A program made the position numbers and the translations under genes. From positions 36,416,027-36,480,026 of the forward strand of contig CM035233.1 in assembly GCA_020226215.1 (NCBI GenBank): a DNA stretch of 64,000 bases. Direction: 5' to 3'. The notes under the pieces were generated by a model, which saw only the letters and a list, made by a program, of their open reading frames with translations, was not told where the DNA came from and ran no database searches. Source of the DNA: Sindora glabra. Lineage: Eukaryota > Streptophyta > Magnoliopsida > Fabales > Fabaceae. Positions 1 to 12,950 of the stretch are shown piece by piece. The first letter of the stretch is position 1; each line of letters begins with the position of its first letter.

Positions 1-925
1 TTTGTGCGAAATTTTACAAAAAAGAGCAGAACGGAGGGAAAAATAGAGAATTAACAAGGAGAGCTGTTTGGAGAAACCCTAGGAGAGATCCAAACTCACC
101 AAGGGCACCTTCTAACGTGGATTTGAGCAAGGAATTGAAGATTCAAGCAAGGAATTTGTAGATCTTCATGAGTTATTTGAATTCCCTCTCTGTTTTCTGG
201 TTTTCTTCTGATTTTGTAATGTTTTCACACTAAACCCTTGTGCTCAGCTTGGGTGAACTTGTTCATGGATTTATGGATTTGAATTTTATATAATCTAGCT
301 TGATTTACTGTTGATTTATGATTTGATTATGCTGTTTATGCTGGAACAAACCAATATATCCGGAATATTGGATTTGTGTTATGGATTAATTGATTCTAGG
401 TTGAAATGACCAATTAATTAATCGGACCTTGCATAATCATTGGGAATATCAATTAGACTTAGGAATTAAGCTAATTGGATTCTTTTGCATAGGATGAAAT
501 GTCTGAAAATGGATTCTAAAGCAAGTTAATGCAACCTAGATGAGTGATTACTAGAGTAATTCTGGGCACTTAATCTTTTGATTAGTAGCTAGTAGCCTTG
601 CAATGAGGTATAGCTTAATTTAGGTAATCCAGCAGTCTAAATTAACAGTAAACCAAGTTAGAGGATTACATTCATTCCATAATGAAATGTACAAGGGAAC
701 CTTAAGCTGAGTACGCTTTCATTTCATTGAATTAAACCTTTTCTTGATAGCTAAGCTCTGTTTTACATTTTATCCTTAATTCACACTATCAATTGATACG
801 CCTAGATAATTTTACTTGAAATTCAGTTAGTATTCGACGTGCAATCCCTGTGGAGACGATAATCTTTTATACTATAACTCGACTTAACCCGTGCACTTGC
901 GGGATTGCGGTCACTTTGCCCTATT
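1..925 (+). mobile_element. LTR-like retrotransposon sequence (fragment)
   Basis: This stretch has no open frame but carries wording typical of plant Ty3/gypsy-type LTRs and leaders. Seen directly: a phrase near 845 of the type ATCCCTGTGGAGACGATAA, then an ACCCGTGCACTTGCGGG-type phrase at about 888-905, and an upstream block with an AACCCTTGTGCTCAGCTTGGG-like segment near 235-255. These strings recur in gypsy-type elements of many dicots (established knowledge, recalled and not searched). The window edge cuts the left side, so neither the true start nor a target-site duplication can be seen. The neighbouring gag remnant lies on the opposite strand, so the two are probably different insertions. 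Confidence 0.45.
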
Positions 926-935
926 GCTTGACATA

Positions 936-1364
936 TTAGGTGAAGTAGTAATAAGCTATGTCATCAAAGTAATAACTAACTAATTCTACCATCATGGCAT
1001 CAATGTATCCTAGCATCCTTTCTATCCTTTCAATTTAGTCAAGGAATTGGTAAGAATCCACATAAAGATTAGTGTTATCATACCTTTGAGGTTTAAGTTT
1101 TAGAAATTTATGCACTATTTGCAACTGATCTATTGGTACTTCTATGAGAAGTGACTTTTGCCAATTTTCATCCCTATTAAAAAATTAATTTTGATTTTAG
1201 GTTGCTTACACTAGCCTTTTTATTGCCTGTTGTAAGGTTGCAATCCAAACTAGTATCTCTTGTTGCTTATTTTCTTTATGTTCATTTCCTATAGGTGGGG
1301 TAACAAATTTGGCATTCTTAGGAATTTCTAGATATGCCTTAGAATGCCTTCTTCTCCTAGCCAT
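936..1364 (-). pseudogene. Ty3/gypsy gag-like fragment
   Basis: The minus strand opens with an ATG at 1364 and reads MARRRRHSKAYLEIPKNAKF and onward for 52 residues to a stop at 1206-1208. Past some non-coding-looking bases it resumes with FLKLKPQRYDNTNLYVDSYQ, then FLD-stop-IERIERMLGYIDAM and VELVSYYFDDIAYYY, ending at a stop at 936-938. The pattern FLKLKPxxF..., FLDxIERIxRxLG..., VELxxxxLxDIA is the conserved core of plant gypsy gag. At least two in-frame stops and a gap mark it as dead. No protease or reverse transcriptase follows, so it is a fragment. Family assignment comes from motif order alone. Confidence 0.5.
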
Positions 1365-2690
1365 ATTCCTACAAAATAATAACCATTAAAAATGCAATTT
1401 TAACTAGGTTTCATAGCTATTCCTTTTGGACTTTCCCATCAATATCCTTTTCTTGCATTAATCATTGTGTGTATATATATATATATATGTATATTTGAAA
1501 ATGTAAATATCTCATATTTATATATTTTCCTCATGGTTCTTACTTTCCATAATAATTCCAAATTATACTTTGATACTAACTTTGTCATTAACCATTCTAA
1601 TTATGATCGGCATAAAGACATCATTCAAATATCTTCACAAGCCTTTCTTAGTTCCTTTGTAAAAGTTTTACTATATTTGTAAAACACAAAATTTCAAGGA
1701 TTTTTTTTACAAGTAATTTTTTTAAAATATATGTATTTTTTAAACTTACATGTTGTGGGAGTGATTAGACTAAAATAAGGAAATAAATTACTAATGTTAT
1801 AAAACATGATTGAAAACCATGTAAATAAGTACTCTCTTTTCTAAAATTGTTTCCCATAATACACTATTGTAGGTGAAAACATGATGATACTAGATGATAT
1901 ATATATCTGTATATGTGTATAGAAAAAAGATAGTTTAAGAAAAGAAACATTTCTCAAATCAAAAGTAAAATATCTTTTTCTTGACGAGTGTGAAAATGGA
2001 AACACTAGAAGAATTTTTCTTTAAAAAAACTTGTGATAAATTTTTTCTTGAAACTAAATGAAAACCACTATCGTGAAATTTCTAGTTCTTCTTCTGAGAA
2101 AAGCATTGAGCTTAATTTATCCCATGGGAAATATATTACTCATTTTGTAATCATTTAAATAAATATTTTTTTGGTAAAATAGATGAATGATAAGTTCATG
2201 ATAAACCTATGACTCAAGAGGAAGAAAGCTGATAATTGACTTCTTTAACCATTTAAAATTTAGTTCTATTAAATAATGGATATACTAGAATAGGAATAGG
2301 TTAGTAAAATTGAGGAGTTTAAATCTTGAATCATTAAAAAAAATTAGATGGTTGCTTATTTGTATGGTAAAATAATGAACAACTTTGGAAGACAACAAAG
2401 AAATAATCATTTTTTAAAATAATATTTGTAACAATAAATTAAGGGAGTTCTCTAAAAGGAATAATAGTACTTCTTTTTATCATTACTTGATAATTCCAAT
2501 AATGAAGTACTATTTTATTCTTAATAAAATTTCTTTGGTGTCAAAAAATTTCCAGCATAAAAAATGTTCTATTAGTATATGTATATGCATTTAATTGTTC
2601 AAATGTGTATAAGTACAATTATATTACATACCGCTATCATTATATAGATAATAAAAACATGTTAAGCCCTATGACCTTATAAAATATTGA
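1365..2690. other. AT-rich intergenic stretch, nothing recognised
   Basis: No open frame with family-like sequence is seen. A short plus-strand frame at 1467-1682 has low-complexity hydrophobic composition and no motif. The stretch holds a short (AT)n run near 1473-1488. It is probably decayed repeat DNA. Confidence 0.4.
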
Positions 2691-3805
2691 AAAAAAATAT
2701 TAGGCAATGTGATGCCCTTAGGAATAAACATCGCACTTAGTTAAAATAATAGTAATATCATTTTATTAAGTAATTAGGGCTTATTGATCAACAAGAGGTG
2801 GTGTTGGTGTATTCCTACTCTATTGGTCCAAATTATCTAGGTTTATAGCATTCAAGACCTATAGATTAGGGAGCTAACTCAATGATGTCAACCTTACAAA
2901 CATAGTGTATTGTAGCCTAAGGACATTTATTGTCATCATAACTCTCACCTTTAATTTATAATAGCCTAAAAGTGTAGTGTAGTATTTGATGATGCAATCA
3001 ACTAACAGGGGTTACAAATTGATGGGTTAGTCCATTAAGTATTTGATCTACAAAATTTTATCCTACAAAAATAAATATTACAATACTCAATAAGTAATTA
3101 CTAAACCCATATTCTCGTGGATTTTTACTAATAAAATACATGTAGGAATAAGTATTTACATAATCATGGAAGTAATAAAATTCATAAATCTTATCAAATA
3201 ATTTACATATTATACATATATGTATATTTAATCAAATGAAAAATATTATGCAATTACCTTTTTCTTACTCTACTCAACCTTATCCCTTTCTCCTCCATTC
3301 TTATTCCTTCCATTACTTACCATGCACCTTTTTCCTTAGTAAGAAAAATGATGGACACCTACGAAACTTCCCACACATCACATCTTAGTATGTACTTATC
3401 AAGTTTTTCACATAATGTAATCATTAAGGTTCTATAAGGTTTCGATATGGTTAAAAAATACCATTACTACCATGCAATCTTTATTTCATATTCAAAAGAA
3501 ACCTAATTTACTAGTACCCATTTCATTTTTGTTTCATTTTCACATATTTAAGACATACAATACCAAATAGAAGAAATATCACTCCAACAATACTTAAACA
3601 CTTAAAAGCACATGTTTTTTCTTTTCATTTAAGTTAATAAGAAGTTAAAAATTTGAATAAGGACCCCTTTATAATTTTCCATTTTTAACATGAATCATTA
3701 AACATCTAATAACCTTTCTACCAACATATTACTTTTGGTCAAATCAAGTTGCTAAATAATGGAGCATGCTTAGCTTCTTCACATCATTATTCAAGAAAGC
3801 TAGCC

Positions 3806-3807
<2 letters not shown>

Positions 3808-3878
<71 letters not shown>
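3808..3878. repeat. Compound microsatellite (TA)n(GA)n
   Basis: About 50 bp of pure TA alternation (3808-3857) runs directly into about 22 bp of GA alternation (3857-3878). It is an uninterrupted compound dinucleotide array, likely to vary in length between individuals. Confidence 0.95.
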
Positions 3879-4254
3879 TTTTATGAGATTTACTTAATTT
3901 CTCAATCTAATATTTTTTTATTTTAATTTCATTAACGAATATATTCAAATGTTTAAATTTTCCAATACTTAGAATTAAAATTATTAGGTTTTATAAAGAT
4001 GCTAGAAATTCATATGTGCATATATTATTAAGTGTAGTACCAAAATTTTCATTCTTTCCATACTAGTGCTTAAATTTTAGTTGTTACACCAAAAATTAAA
4101 ATTTGTAAGGATCATAAAAGCCTTTTTTTTTATTATTGATAAGCATTCAAGAATCCTAAAATAATTACATAAACCATACTAGAATAAATTTTAATAGCAT
4201 ATATGCAATTTTAGCATATTTAAAAGTTCTAACTACACTAGTTATTCTTATTTT

Positions 4255-4257
<3 letters not shown>

Positions 4258-4307
<50 letters not shown>
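4258..4307. repeat. Microsatellite (AT)n
   Basis: An uninterrupted run of about 25 AT dinucleotides. Confidence 0.95.
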
Positions 4308-4308
<1 letters not shown>

Positions 4309-5100
4309 CAAATCATAATCTTCTAACTACATATTTCTAATCATAATTTTTTCTAATAAAAACTCTAAAGAAGAACGGTAAGTAACAACTTACTTGAGGA
4401 GTGCTTATTAGTAGTAAGGAGCATAACAAAATTTCAGAAGAAAGTTTCTTCTTAATGAGAATCCTAACTTGTAAGTAGAAGGATCAAAATTCTTATTTTT
4501 ATTTTAATAATAAAATAAGATGATAAAGTGGAGACAATTCCTAAGGTGTAAAGAAATTTAGGGGAGTTATATCCTTGATGAAGGAAGAAAAATATTTTTA
4601 AGGCTTAGGATTTAAATGGAAAATATAGTGCTAAGACAAAAGAGACTTTATTCAATGAAATGAAGGGAAAAGGCATGAGAAATGAAAGAAAATTTTCATA
4701 TTGGGTTGAAGTTGACATTTGGCTCCTTTAGAGTTTAAAAAGGTGAGGTTTAGCAAGGTAAATGACAAGTAAATTATTTTTTTGGATGATGGGTAAAAGT
4801 AGTTATTTTGTTTTTACTTGAAGACCTTTTTTTAAAGTTATCTACTAAGGAAAAACATGTTGTAATTTGGCAATAAAGATGGCTTCCTCCACTTGCACAC
4901 TTGCATAAATGCATACATTAGTAATTATAGGCACTAGTCTATAGGTTGATTTTTTCCTTTTTTCCTCTTTTGCAAGTCTCTCTACCACTTTTGGACCAAC
5001 ATGGTCCAAGGTTAATTTTTGCCTTTTTCTTTTTTTGAGACTTATTGCCTTGGACCAACATAGGCCTTTATGTTTAAGCACAAACTTAGCTCCCAAGAGT

Positions 5101-8100
5101 CTAATTCATGAGATTTTTTGGATAATTTGCACAAATCATATATAATTTCATTTGGACTCCTTTTAATCCTAAATTTTTTTATGGATTTGAAAATCATATT
5201 AAGAGGTAATAAAATTAAATTTTTAAAATTTTTAATTAAAAAATTATTTTCTACACCTTTTCCTCTTTTTGTGAATTTTAGATTTTTTTGGTCACTAATT
5301 TCAATGTTTAATAGTAATAAGAATTTTCTAACTAAATGACTTATTTTTTCTAAATCCAGATATTGAATTACTATGTACTTATTTTAATTTGTTAAAAAAT
5401 TCTAATCAATTGGATTTTTTTTTTACTTTTTTTAACCTATTCAAACCATTTTGCCCATTGGTTGAGCTAAAATTGTAATTACTCCCTTACTTGGACTTGG
5501 ACCACAGTTTAAGCATTATTCTAAATGGCCTAATTGGTTCTCTTTATATAAATGGGATGAAGTCCATATTTGATTTAGGCTTTAGCTCATTTTGGCATTT
5601 TTTTGGCCTATTTAAAAAATAACTCGCTAGGGCTTTTTTCCTTTTTTTTTTTTTGATTTTTTAACCTTAGGTTTGTAGAAAAAATCTAATCTAACTTAAT
5701 TTCTAATTCTAATATTGGTTCTATTAATTTCTTAATTGTATTTATTGCTAATTTAGTCAGGTAGACTCTTGATAAATGTCACATCCTGTAATGATCAAAT
5801 TTCATAAAGCCTAAACTTATCAATAATTTAATATTTGAATTGAATTTCATAAAAAATTAAATATGAATATTTTATTTATATTAAGTAAAAATAGAATAAA
5901 ATCTAGTATTTAAAAAAATAGTTTGATATTTATATATATATAAAAATAAAAACCCTAAATATAAAAATGAAAACCCTAAATGGCTAACTCTTAAAAAATA
6001 CATTGATATTGTACTCATGTTACTTAGTCATAGATTGTTGAAATACAAGTTGTTACTTCTGGGATGTCATTCTCTCTCAACCACAATTTTTGTGTTAAAT
6101 TATCATTTAAAAATAGACAAAAATGACATTGTTTCTTTTTTTTTGTATTGTTATTTTAATAAAGTGAACTTGAAAGTACTGGTAGTAAGAAATAGTAGAT
6201 ATTTATACGAGGGTTCATTGATAATGGCCTTAAGTATATCTATATTGAAGTTATAGCATGGAAATTTGATCCATACCTTACTAAACCTAAGATATTGGTA
6301 TTATTAAAAGATACAAATAGAACAAACCTTAAAAACTAAGGAACTACTTCAAGGATATCATAATAATAATTCCAATCATTATTCATTTCCTTCATTATAT
6401 AAGAAAAAATTCTAAAACATTGGCCATGTTTTTGTGGGATTACTTGTTTATGGTTTTTAGGTATCTTTGTAACTTTTGGGAGACATTAGTGTAGGTAAAG
6501 ACTAGCTTTAAAATTTGTTGCATGTATCATTTTTGTTATGTTTGTGATAGGACTATGAATAGACATAACAACTAACTTACAACCAAATATAACTAAATAC
6601 AATAATGTAAATTTAATACAAATGTTAAATAACACAAATGAATTATTACAAACACTTAGTTAATGTTAACTAGTACTTACAAGTTGCCTTTTAGGTACAA
6701 CCCAAATCTTATCGTTACCTAGGTTTGCACCCTTGGAATGTTCTTAGGGATGTCCCCAATGAATAGTTAGGTTCTTTGTAGATATAAAAAAATTATACAA
6801 ATTAAATTTGAAATTAACAAATCATATAAAAGAATGGAAATTGCTAGAATAATCCATTGAAAATATGAAAAGAATCCAAAGCTTCATCAAATAATAGAAG
6901 AACCTTTAAGAGATGTTAACATACAATACGTAACTCTATCAATAATGACATCAAATAATAGAATAACCTTTAGGAGAAGTTTTTACCTAAAACTACCCTA
7001 GGAATGCTTACTTCAAATTAGAAAACACCGAATTCAACATTGAAATAAAAATCTATTAAATGACAAACATCAACTAATAAAATTGTTAAAGGAAATAATC
7101 TTCCATTAAAAGAAATAAAGTTTACACATGTAGATACCATAATAATAGCATCTCCTTTCAAGAAAGGACCCATAGTAGTTAGCATAAAAATAATATTGCA
7201 ACTAAACTTCCTTAAAGCCACACACAAATTCATCTTAAGAGATTTAGAAACTAAACAAAGGTGATTTCTGTAGTTGAACCTTAGAAGGAAGCAAATAAAA
7301 CAACACAAATTATTTGGACATACACTTGCTAATTCTTTAATATGACTAACTATCATTATTACTAACCTATCTAAAATTTAGACAAATGATTTTTTGCTTA
7401 TAGGTAAAAACACTTAACATTAAATATAACCCTCTAATCAAACCCTTAATAAGGATAAGTTATAAGAACTTAATTTAAGTGGTAGCTTGATTCAAATATT
7501 CATGCATTTATTTATATTTAAAATCTATGATATTGGGTGCCTAATATATAATTAAGTGGAAAATAAGATAGTGATTAAACATATTAACAAGATAAACAAA
7601 CCATATCCTATTGACAATAAAGGTGATAAATAGATTTACTTAAAGAGTGAGTCTTTTAGAATGGTTGCCTAATAGATAGTTCTTTTTTTCTTATATGTTT
7701 CCTTTAAGTAGTTGTGTTTTGAAATTGAAAATTTTAAAAGGGAATTTCTTTGTAATTTATTGCAATCATAAAGAATGGAAGAAGATTTTCATGCTACTTG
7801 CAAATAGCAAGTTGAATACTCTTTGCCAAGCTTTCAAAGGAAAATTAAGTGCAATCCATAAATGGGCCAAAAAGGATCTTAGGTTTGCTCTTCTCCCTAC
7901 TAGCAACAAAATATCAAATCAAACAACCAAAATTAATAAATGTGCAATTTTCTTTTTAAAAGAACTAAATCGGAAAGAACTAATTTTGTAGGAAATGAAG
8001 GAAGCAATAATAAATAAATTAAAAAGAAAATAAAATACAAAAAGGTCAAAAAATACAAGAAAAAATAATGATAGAGATAGTAGTTCTAGTATTAAACAAT

Positions 8101-9169
8101 GTCTGGACCTAATTTCTTAACCATTGTGACCAATGTAAAAATATTATCTAAATATCTTTATAAGTCTTTCCAACCAAACCATTTTATAAACCTTATGATT
8201 TTTGTTAAATAGCTTTCATATATGAAATAACTAAAGTGTAGAAAATACATGTAGTTAGAAATTTCAATATAATTTTTTTAATTTAAAATATGCATATTCA
8301 TCAGAAAATAAAATTAGTAAAATCTTAGTAAATAAGATTTGGACATTTCGTTCTTACAAAAAATGAGTAGTAATTTAAAAATTACTTTTAAAATAGAACC
8401 TTCTCTAAGTAATAAACAAATAATCATAAAAAGACCCTTTTCTTTTTTGGAGAAGAGAATATATTATTTTTAGTTCTGTATGAAAACTTGTAGATGAATA
8501 TTTGAAATATATATAATTTTTTTTTACTTTGAAATACTTCAAGAAAATCAAGCAAATGATCAACATAAATATGGATGAAGAAATCTTTTGATTGTTTTAA
8601 GAAAATTAAGCTTCAAACTTAATGCAAAATTTCAAACTATGAAATAAACATAATATGAAATAAATATAATATAATAGGACCAAGTTAAGAAAAACTCAAG
8701 AAACAAAATGATCTTATTCTTTTTACAAAATTATATTATAAATATATCAATCATTTCTTTTTAAAATAAGAAGTACCATTTGCCATCTTTAAAAGTAATT
8801 TTTTTTATAAATCATTTTGACTTTTAAAAAAAAATCTTTTTTCCCTCTTTCTTTCCATTAATGGCCATGGGCTATATATACTTTTCATAAATAATTTTTA
8901 GTAATTAAAAGCACTACCATATGCATATGGAAGTAGAAGTATCATAACTTAACAATAGTAGTGAAATAATATGAATATACATCTATACTCTAATTGAACA
9001 TATGCATCATTAGTATATAATTTCACATTTGCTTAAAACATCTAGGTTAAACATTAAACTGCCTAATTTCTTTTTTTATATCATTTCAAGATAATTATAC
9101 AAATAGAAGTGTAGAATAATTATACATGAAGTTCCAAAGTTAACTTTAAATACAAACTTATAAAGAAAT
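5101..9169. other. AT-rich intergenic stretch, no gene recognised
   Basis: Both strands are full of stops. The longest frames (a 112-residue minus-strand frame at 7018-7356 and a 98-residue plus-strand frame at 7695-7991) show no family motif and have AT-driven composition rich in F, L, I, N and K. The stretch probably consists of old, unrecognisable retrotransposon remains. Confidence 0.35.
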
Positions 9170-11750
9170 TAAAACCCTTACAAATTAGGATTGATCAAGG
9201 GCATATGGCATGTGGTCCATCAATTATTGCAATGCATCAAATTGGATCCCTTCGGTAGGAATACCCTATGTAGCTTGAGGTATTAGGACTTTAAAAGCCA
9301 CATGGAAACTGAGCATGTCAATAACACGAGCATTTAAGAAAGCTTGATAAGGATCAAATTTTGTTGTCTCTAATTATATAAATCTCACTTAATAGATGAG
9401 GTGTATGGACCATACTTATTAATCCTAAGAGAATAATAGAATTTTCATTTATAAGTAGTATTGAATAGTTAACACTAACAATCATTAACCTCAAATTGTT
9501 CTATCAAGTTGCTATGTATCTAAAAAATATCAACAAAATGTGAATAATAATTACTTAATGAATGGCTATCTAACCTTTTTTCCAATGGATTTTAGCTAGA
9601 AAATCATATATACAAGAAATATATAATAAAAGCATTTTTAGTAGAATACTTCACCTTTTTTTGTATTTATGAGTACACAAATAAAATGGCAAGAGGAAAA
9701 GGTTATCTCCTAATAACTCCCAACTAACCTTATCCTACTTATCCTTGCCTATAACTTACCATATGCCATTCCTTAACAAAGGAATAAAGGGTGTTGGGCT
9801 AACCTTTTTCACTCTCCATAACATAAGTCAATTCTAAACAATCTTATGGACTTCCAATTTTCACATTCATATTCTTTCATAAAACAATATAGCATAGTAG
9901 GCATTTTGCCGCACCACTCATTAGTTCACAATTTCATAATTTTTAATAGGGTAAGGTTACGATACTGTCTATGCCATATTCATTGTATAAATAGTGCATA
10001 TTTACGTACTTATTCATAATTTAGAACCCACCAAAGCTTATTCAATATTACAAACAAATTGTATTTTTTCAAGTGTCCATTTTAACATTCTCATATTGTC
10101 ATATTTCTCAAACCTCATTCTTATATTTCATCACAAAATTTTTAAAAGTTCATATCATTCAAATTCTTATAATAAACATTGAGAGTTTTTGCTTAAACTC
10201 TTTTTCAAAAAGGTCTATAATTATTTCATTTCTTAAAGATGCATTTCCACTTGCTAAACCAAATTTTCAATTTGATCAAATGCAATCATGTGGCTTAAAG
10301 TTTTTATAACAAAATCTTGGATGTCATTTCATAAATCCATCTTCAAGTTATTCCAAAATTAGCCATACTTATTATCCATGTGTTCTACACTATCCCTTCA
10401 TTCTAGGAATCAATTTTTCTCCCAAATTTAAGAAGTGTCTTACAATTTTCTTTAAAGAACTCATAAGCTCACTAGATCTTTTAAGCTTAATTTTATTTCT
10501 ACTTTGTAACAAATACAAGTTCATAGGTATATAGCTAAATTTAGCCTAACATTGAATAGTTTCAAAATTATTGCTTTCGTGATCCTTAGTAAAGTCTTTT
10601 CAAAATGACTATTATTCCTTTTTCCAAAATAGTTGGTCAAAACATTTCTTTCTAAATTCTATGTCTTTTTGTTTTAGAAATCCAACATATATAGTTCTTG
10701 AAAACACCTTTCAAGTTTCAACATCAAGTTCCAAAATCAAGTTTTGTAACTTACCATCATGTAAGAGCAATATATGTACGTATATGTTCACATATATACA
10801 ACTTTCAAAGAGAAAACTAAAAGGAAGAAAGAAAGGTTTCGACTCAAACTTCTTGATGTTTTCCTTGATTAGCATGTAGAAATTCAAGATCCAAGTTTTC
10901 CAAAACAAATATTAGTAGAAGAAACTTTTGAAGAATCATGGAAAAGAAATCAAACAAAGGAGATGTTTTACCTTTCTTTTGAAGAATCAATGAACCCTTT
11001 CTCGAAGAAATGAAAAGATGAAACCAAGATCACACTTTTCGAAAATAGTAGAATGAAAATAGTAAAAAAAAAAATTCTCATTATTTTCTTTACATTGAAA
11101 AACCATGCAGGCCTATATTTGGTGTGAAAATTTTTGTTAAGAATGAAGTCTATTTATAGCAAAGAATTGTCCTCACTTTTTGGGACCAAGACATCACATT
11201 AAATCATTAAAGAATGTTTAGATGTCTTAGGAAGCAAGGTAACGGCTTGCTCTCATAAGGCAAAATCCATAAAAATCCCACTAGATATTAGCAAATATTA
11301 CTAATTAAATGCTCTTTATGATTTTGTACCAAAGGATAGCTTCTAAATCACACTGCATCTTGCTTTCTTAGTAGTATTAGTGATATGAGCTTATATCATA
11401 ATAATTAAATAACAGGTCTTGTCTTAAAATATTATTTTCAAGCTGAACTTTCATACTTTTCAAAGCTAGCAAAATTTAGTGATTTTAAAACTATTTTTAA
11501 TTTTTTAAAACCAAATGGTTTTCTTTAAAATTTAGTAAAACATTTTCAAACTTTATATTTGAAATAGAACTACAAAATTTACAAAGTGGGTGCCAAAATT
11601 ATCTCTTTATTTTTCCATGATAAGAAGGCATTTTTCTTAAGATTTTGGTGCTTCCATGATTTTAGAAGAATTAATGAGTATTAAAATCAATTAGAATTAA
11701 TAGTGTGAGTGTTAAACCATATCTTGAAGACTAAGTAATATAAAATATTC
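9170..11750 (+). mobile_element. Blurred LTR-like relic, second copy type
   Basis: This non-coding stretch resembles 2700-5100 in order and wording, including a CTAACCTTATCCTACTTATCC-like block near 9723-9745 and an ACTTACCATATGCC-type phrase soon after. Its end has a run of promoter-like text with TATTTATAGC near 11149, as expected for an LTR. The similarity is by eye only, with no defined ends. Confidence 0.22.
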
Positions 11751-12950
11751 AAAGATCACAAGTCCATAAAAATCTTAACGAATTACTAGATTTAGGTTCA
11801 TAAGTAGGTTTTAGGCCATGTTTATCCTATTAGTGATTACTTATGCCATTTCACACTATTTACACTATTTGCCATTCAAATTTGAATTCTTCCTACTTTT
11901 GGCTCTCAAAATTGTATGCAAGCTTTCAATTTTTCCAAAAATTCCTTATTTTCATAACTTTGGATTTCCATTGGTTGGTTATAGGTAAAATCTTCTCTTT
12001 GCACTAGGAATATTATCCACTATATTCAATACATCTTTTTTCTAATTATCCATTAATAATAACACTTTAATTAGCTTCTAATAATTTAATCTATTGGATT
12101 TTGGGTAGGTATAACTAGCAAAGACTAAAGAGATGATTATATCAATTGACAATCTCAAGCCAGTTGAAAATAGAGCAAAGAACAATAGATCTCCAAATCA
12201 ATAATAAATGCAATGCGGATTTTGTCATAAATACAAGCACCACAAGTAATGGTAATAGTATTTGCAAAATATCAATTATTCAAGGAAAAGAGAACAATTT
12301 GTAACAATACATAGACAAAAAATACAAATCAAACTCAAAAACAATAAATCAATTAACTAGTGTATAATTAAGCTTAAATTAGTACACTAAAGATAAAAAT
12401 AAATAGGAAAATACAATAAACATCGACCAACTAAACCCTTGGAAATAAAAAAATTGAAAACCACCAAAATAGGAAAAAATCTAAGACTTGAATACTTCCT
12501 AAGAATTAAAAATAATAAGTCAAGCATATAATAAACCTAAAACTCATTTGTATATGTGTTCCAACATCTTTGTACATTGAAGATAAAAATAATTAACCTT
12601 AAATTAAGCTCAAGAATAATATTAATAAACCTAAAACTAATTAAGCTCGAAATTATAGAAATCAAGCTTAAAATTATTCAAATCTATTAACTAGTATACA
12701 ATCAAGCCTAAATAAATATACAATTAAGCCTAAACCTAAAAGCTAACAAAAATTGGAAAATCATAAAAATAAAATAAATTGGACAAAAATTGTCAATTAA
12801 ATAGCTAACAAGGAAGCTTATTGTAGTGGTGAAAGGTAGCCATAATGGCAGAAAAGCTCACAGGGATCTAGAATAGTAATGGCAAATAAGAGGAGCAAAG
12901 AAGGAAAGGAAAAGAGAAAAAGAGAAAAAATTAAGGGCAAGCATCAGGCT
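11751..12950. other. AT-rich intergenic stretch, nothing recognised
   Basis: Repeated short phrases of the type AATTAAGCCTAAA occur between about 12360 and 12740, which suggests decayed tandem or repeat-derived DNA. No coding frame or element end can be supported. Confidence 0.35.

Larger units (their letters stand above)
2700..5100 (+). mobile_element. Blurred LTR-like relic, gypsy type
   Basis: This non-coding stretch shares scattered wording with the better supported gypsy LTR at 32702-34924, for instance a CTCAACCTTATCCCTTT-like phrase near 3277-3295 and blocks of CATTACTTACCATGC type. A similar arrangement occurs at 9170-11750. The resemblance is weak and judged by eye, and no ends or target-site duplication were found. 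The two (AT)n arrays described separately lie inside it. Confidence 0.22.

Noticed and set aside
7018..7991. Frames of 112 (minus) and 98 (plus) residues
   Set aside because: No domain, no homologous phrase, no splice or promoter context. Composition is what AT-rich non-coding DNA gives.
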